Source: Chryseobacterium gleum (lineage in GTDB: Bacteria > Bacteroidota > Bacteroidia > Flavobacteriales_C > GCA-002722245). Taken from it: a DNA stretch of 5,833 bases. This document shows, one piece after another, positions 5,761 through 5,833 of this stretch. The stretch spans positions 1 to 5,833 of the forward strand of contig CAMDPJ010000149.1 of NCBI GenBank assembly GCA_945903925.1. Direction: 5' to 3'. The notes under the pieces were generated by a model. It was not told where the DNA came from. It saw only the letters and a list, made by a program, of their open reading frames with translations, and searched no databases. The translations under genes were made by a program, and so were the position numbers. Every line of letters starts with the position of its first letter. The stretch's first letter is position 1.

Positions 5761-5833
5761 CCTATAGTTTTTTCTATCTATCGACGGTTTATCTTATTGG
5801 TTTTGGACGAATAGCTTGCTCGTATCTAAATAT

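Larger units (their letters stand above)
5641..5833. other. Upstream leader region of the T9SS cargo gene; no gene seen
   Basis: This AT-rich stretch runs from the start codon to the window edge. It holds a weak promoter candidate and an inverted repeat, listed separately. I see no coding pattern on either strand, though the last bases could belong to a gene beyond the window. Confidence 0.5.

Overview
The window reads as chromosomal DNA from a Bacteroidota bacterium, most likely class Flavobacteriia. The supporting signs are low GC, starts without clear Shine-Dalgarno sequences, TAnnTTTG-type -7 promoter elements, and a secreted protein with a type A C-terminal sorting domain of the type IX secretion system (T9SS). 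It is mostly ordinary housekeeping sequence with one clearly decayed gene. I see no CRISPR array, mobile element, tRNA, rRNA or defence system.

Layout: positions 1-933 (minus) hold the N-terminal third of glycine dehydrogenase GcvP, running off the left edge. A 125-bp divergent promoter region (934-1058) separates it from a small plus-strand gene (1059-1676) for an exported, probably membrane-anchored protein of unknown function. That gene meets hemL (1677-2969, minus) tail to tail with no base between the stop codons. hemL (glutamate-1-semialdehyde aminomutase, C5 tetrapyrrole pathway) overlaps by 4 bp the upstream gene for a YcbL/glyoxalase II-like metallo-beta-lactamase hydrolase (2966-3607, minus), so the two form a tight operon.

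The 650 bp between 3608 and 4257 would look like an intergenic gap with one short hypothetical ORF. Read across frames, about 3804-4187 (minus) is the wreck of an M28-family zinc aminopeptidase. Pieces of the family consensus lie in order in two reading frames, with a deleted stretch where two metal ligands should be, a premature stop and a missing C-terminal half. A strong intrinsic terminator (4201-4239) then closes the last gene, a 460-residue T9SS cargo protein (4258-5640, minus) built from two tandem jelly-roll-like modules. Its upstream leader (5641-5833) contains a weak promoter candidate and an inverted repeat.

The genes do not form a single pathway. GcvP (glycine/C1 metabolism) and HemL (tetrapyrrole precursor) are independent housekeeping functions, and the hydrolase is tied to hemL only by co-transcription. 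The main discovery here is the multi-lesion peptidase pseudogene, not a new system.
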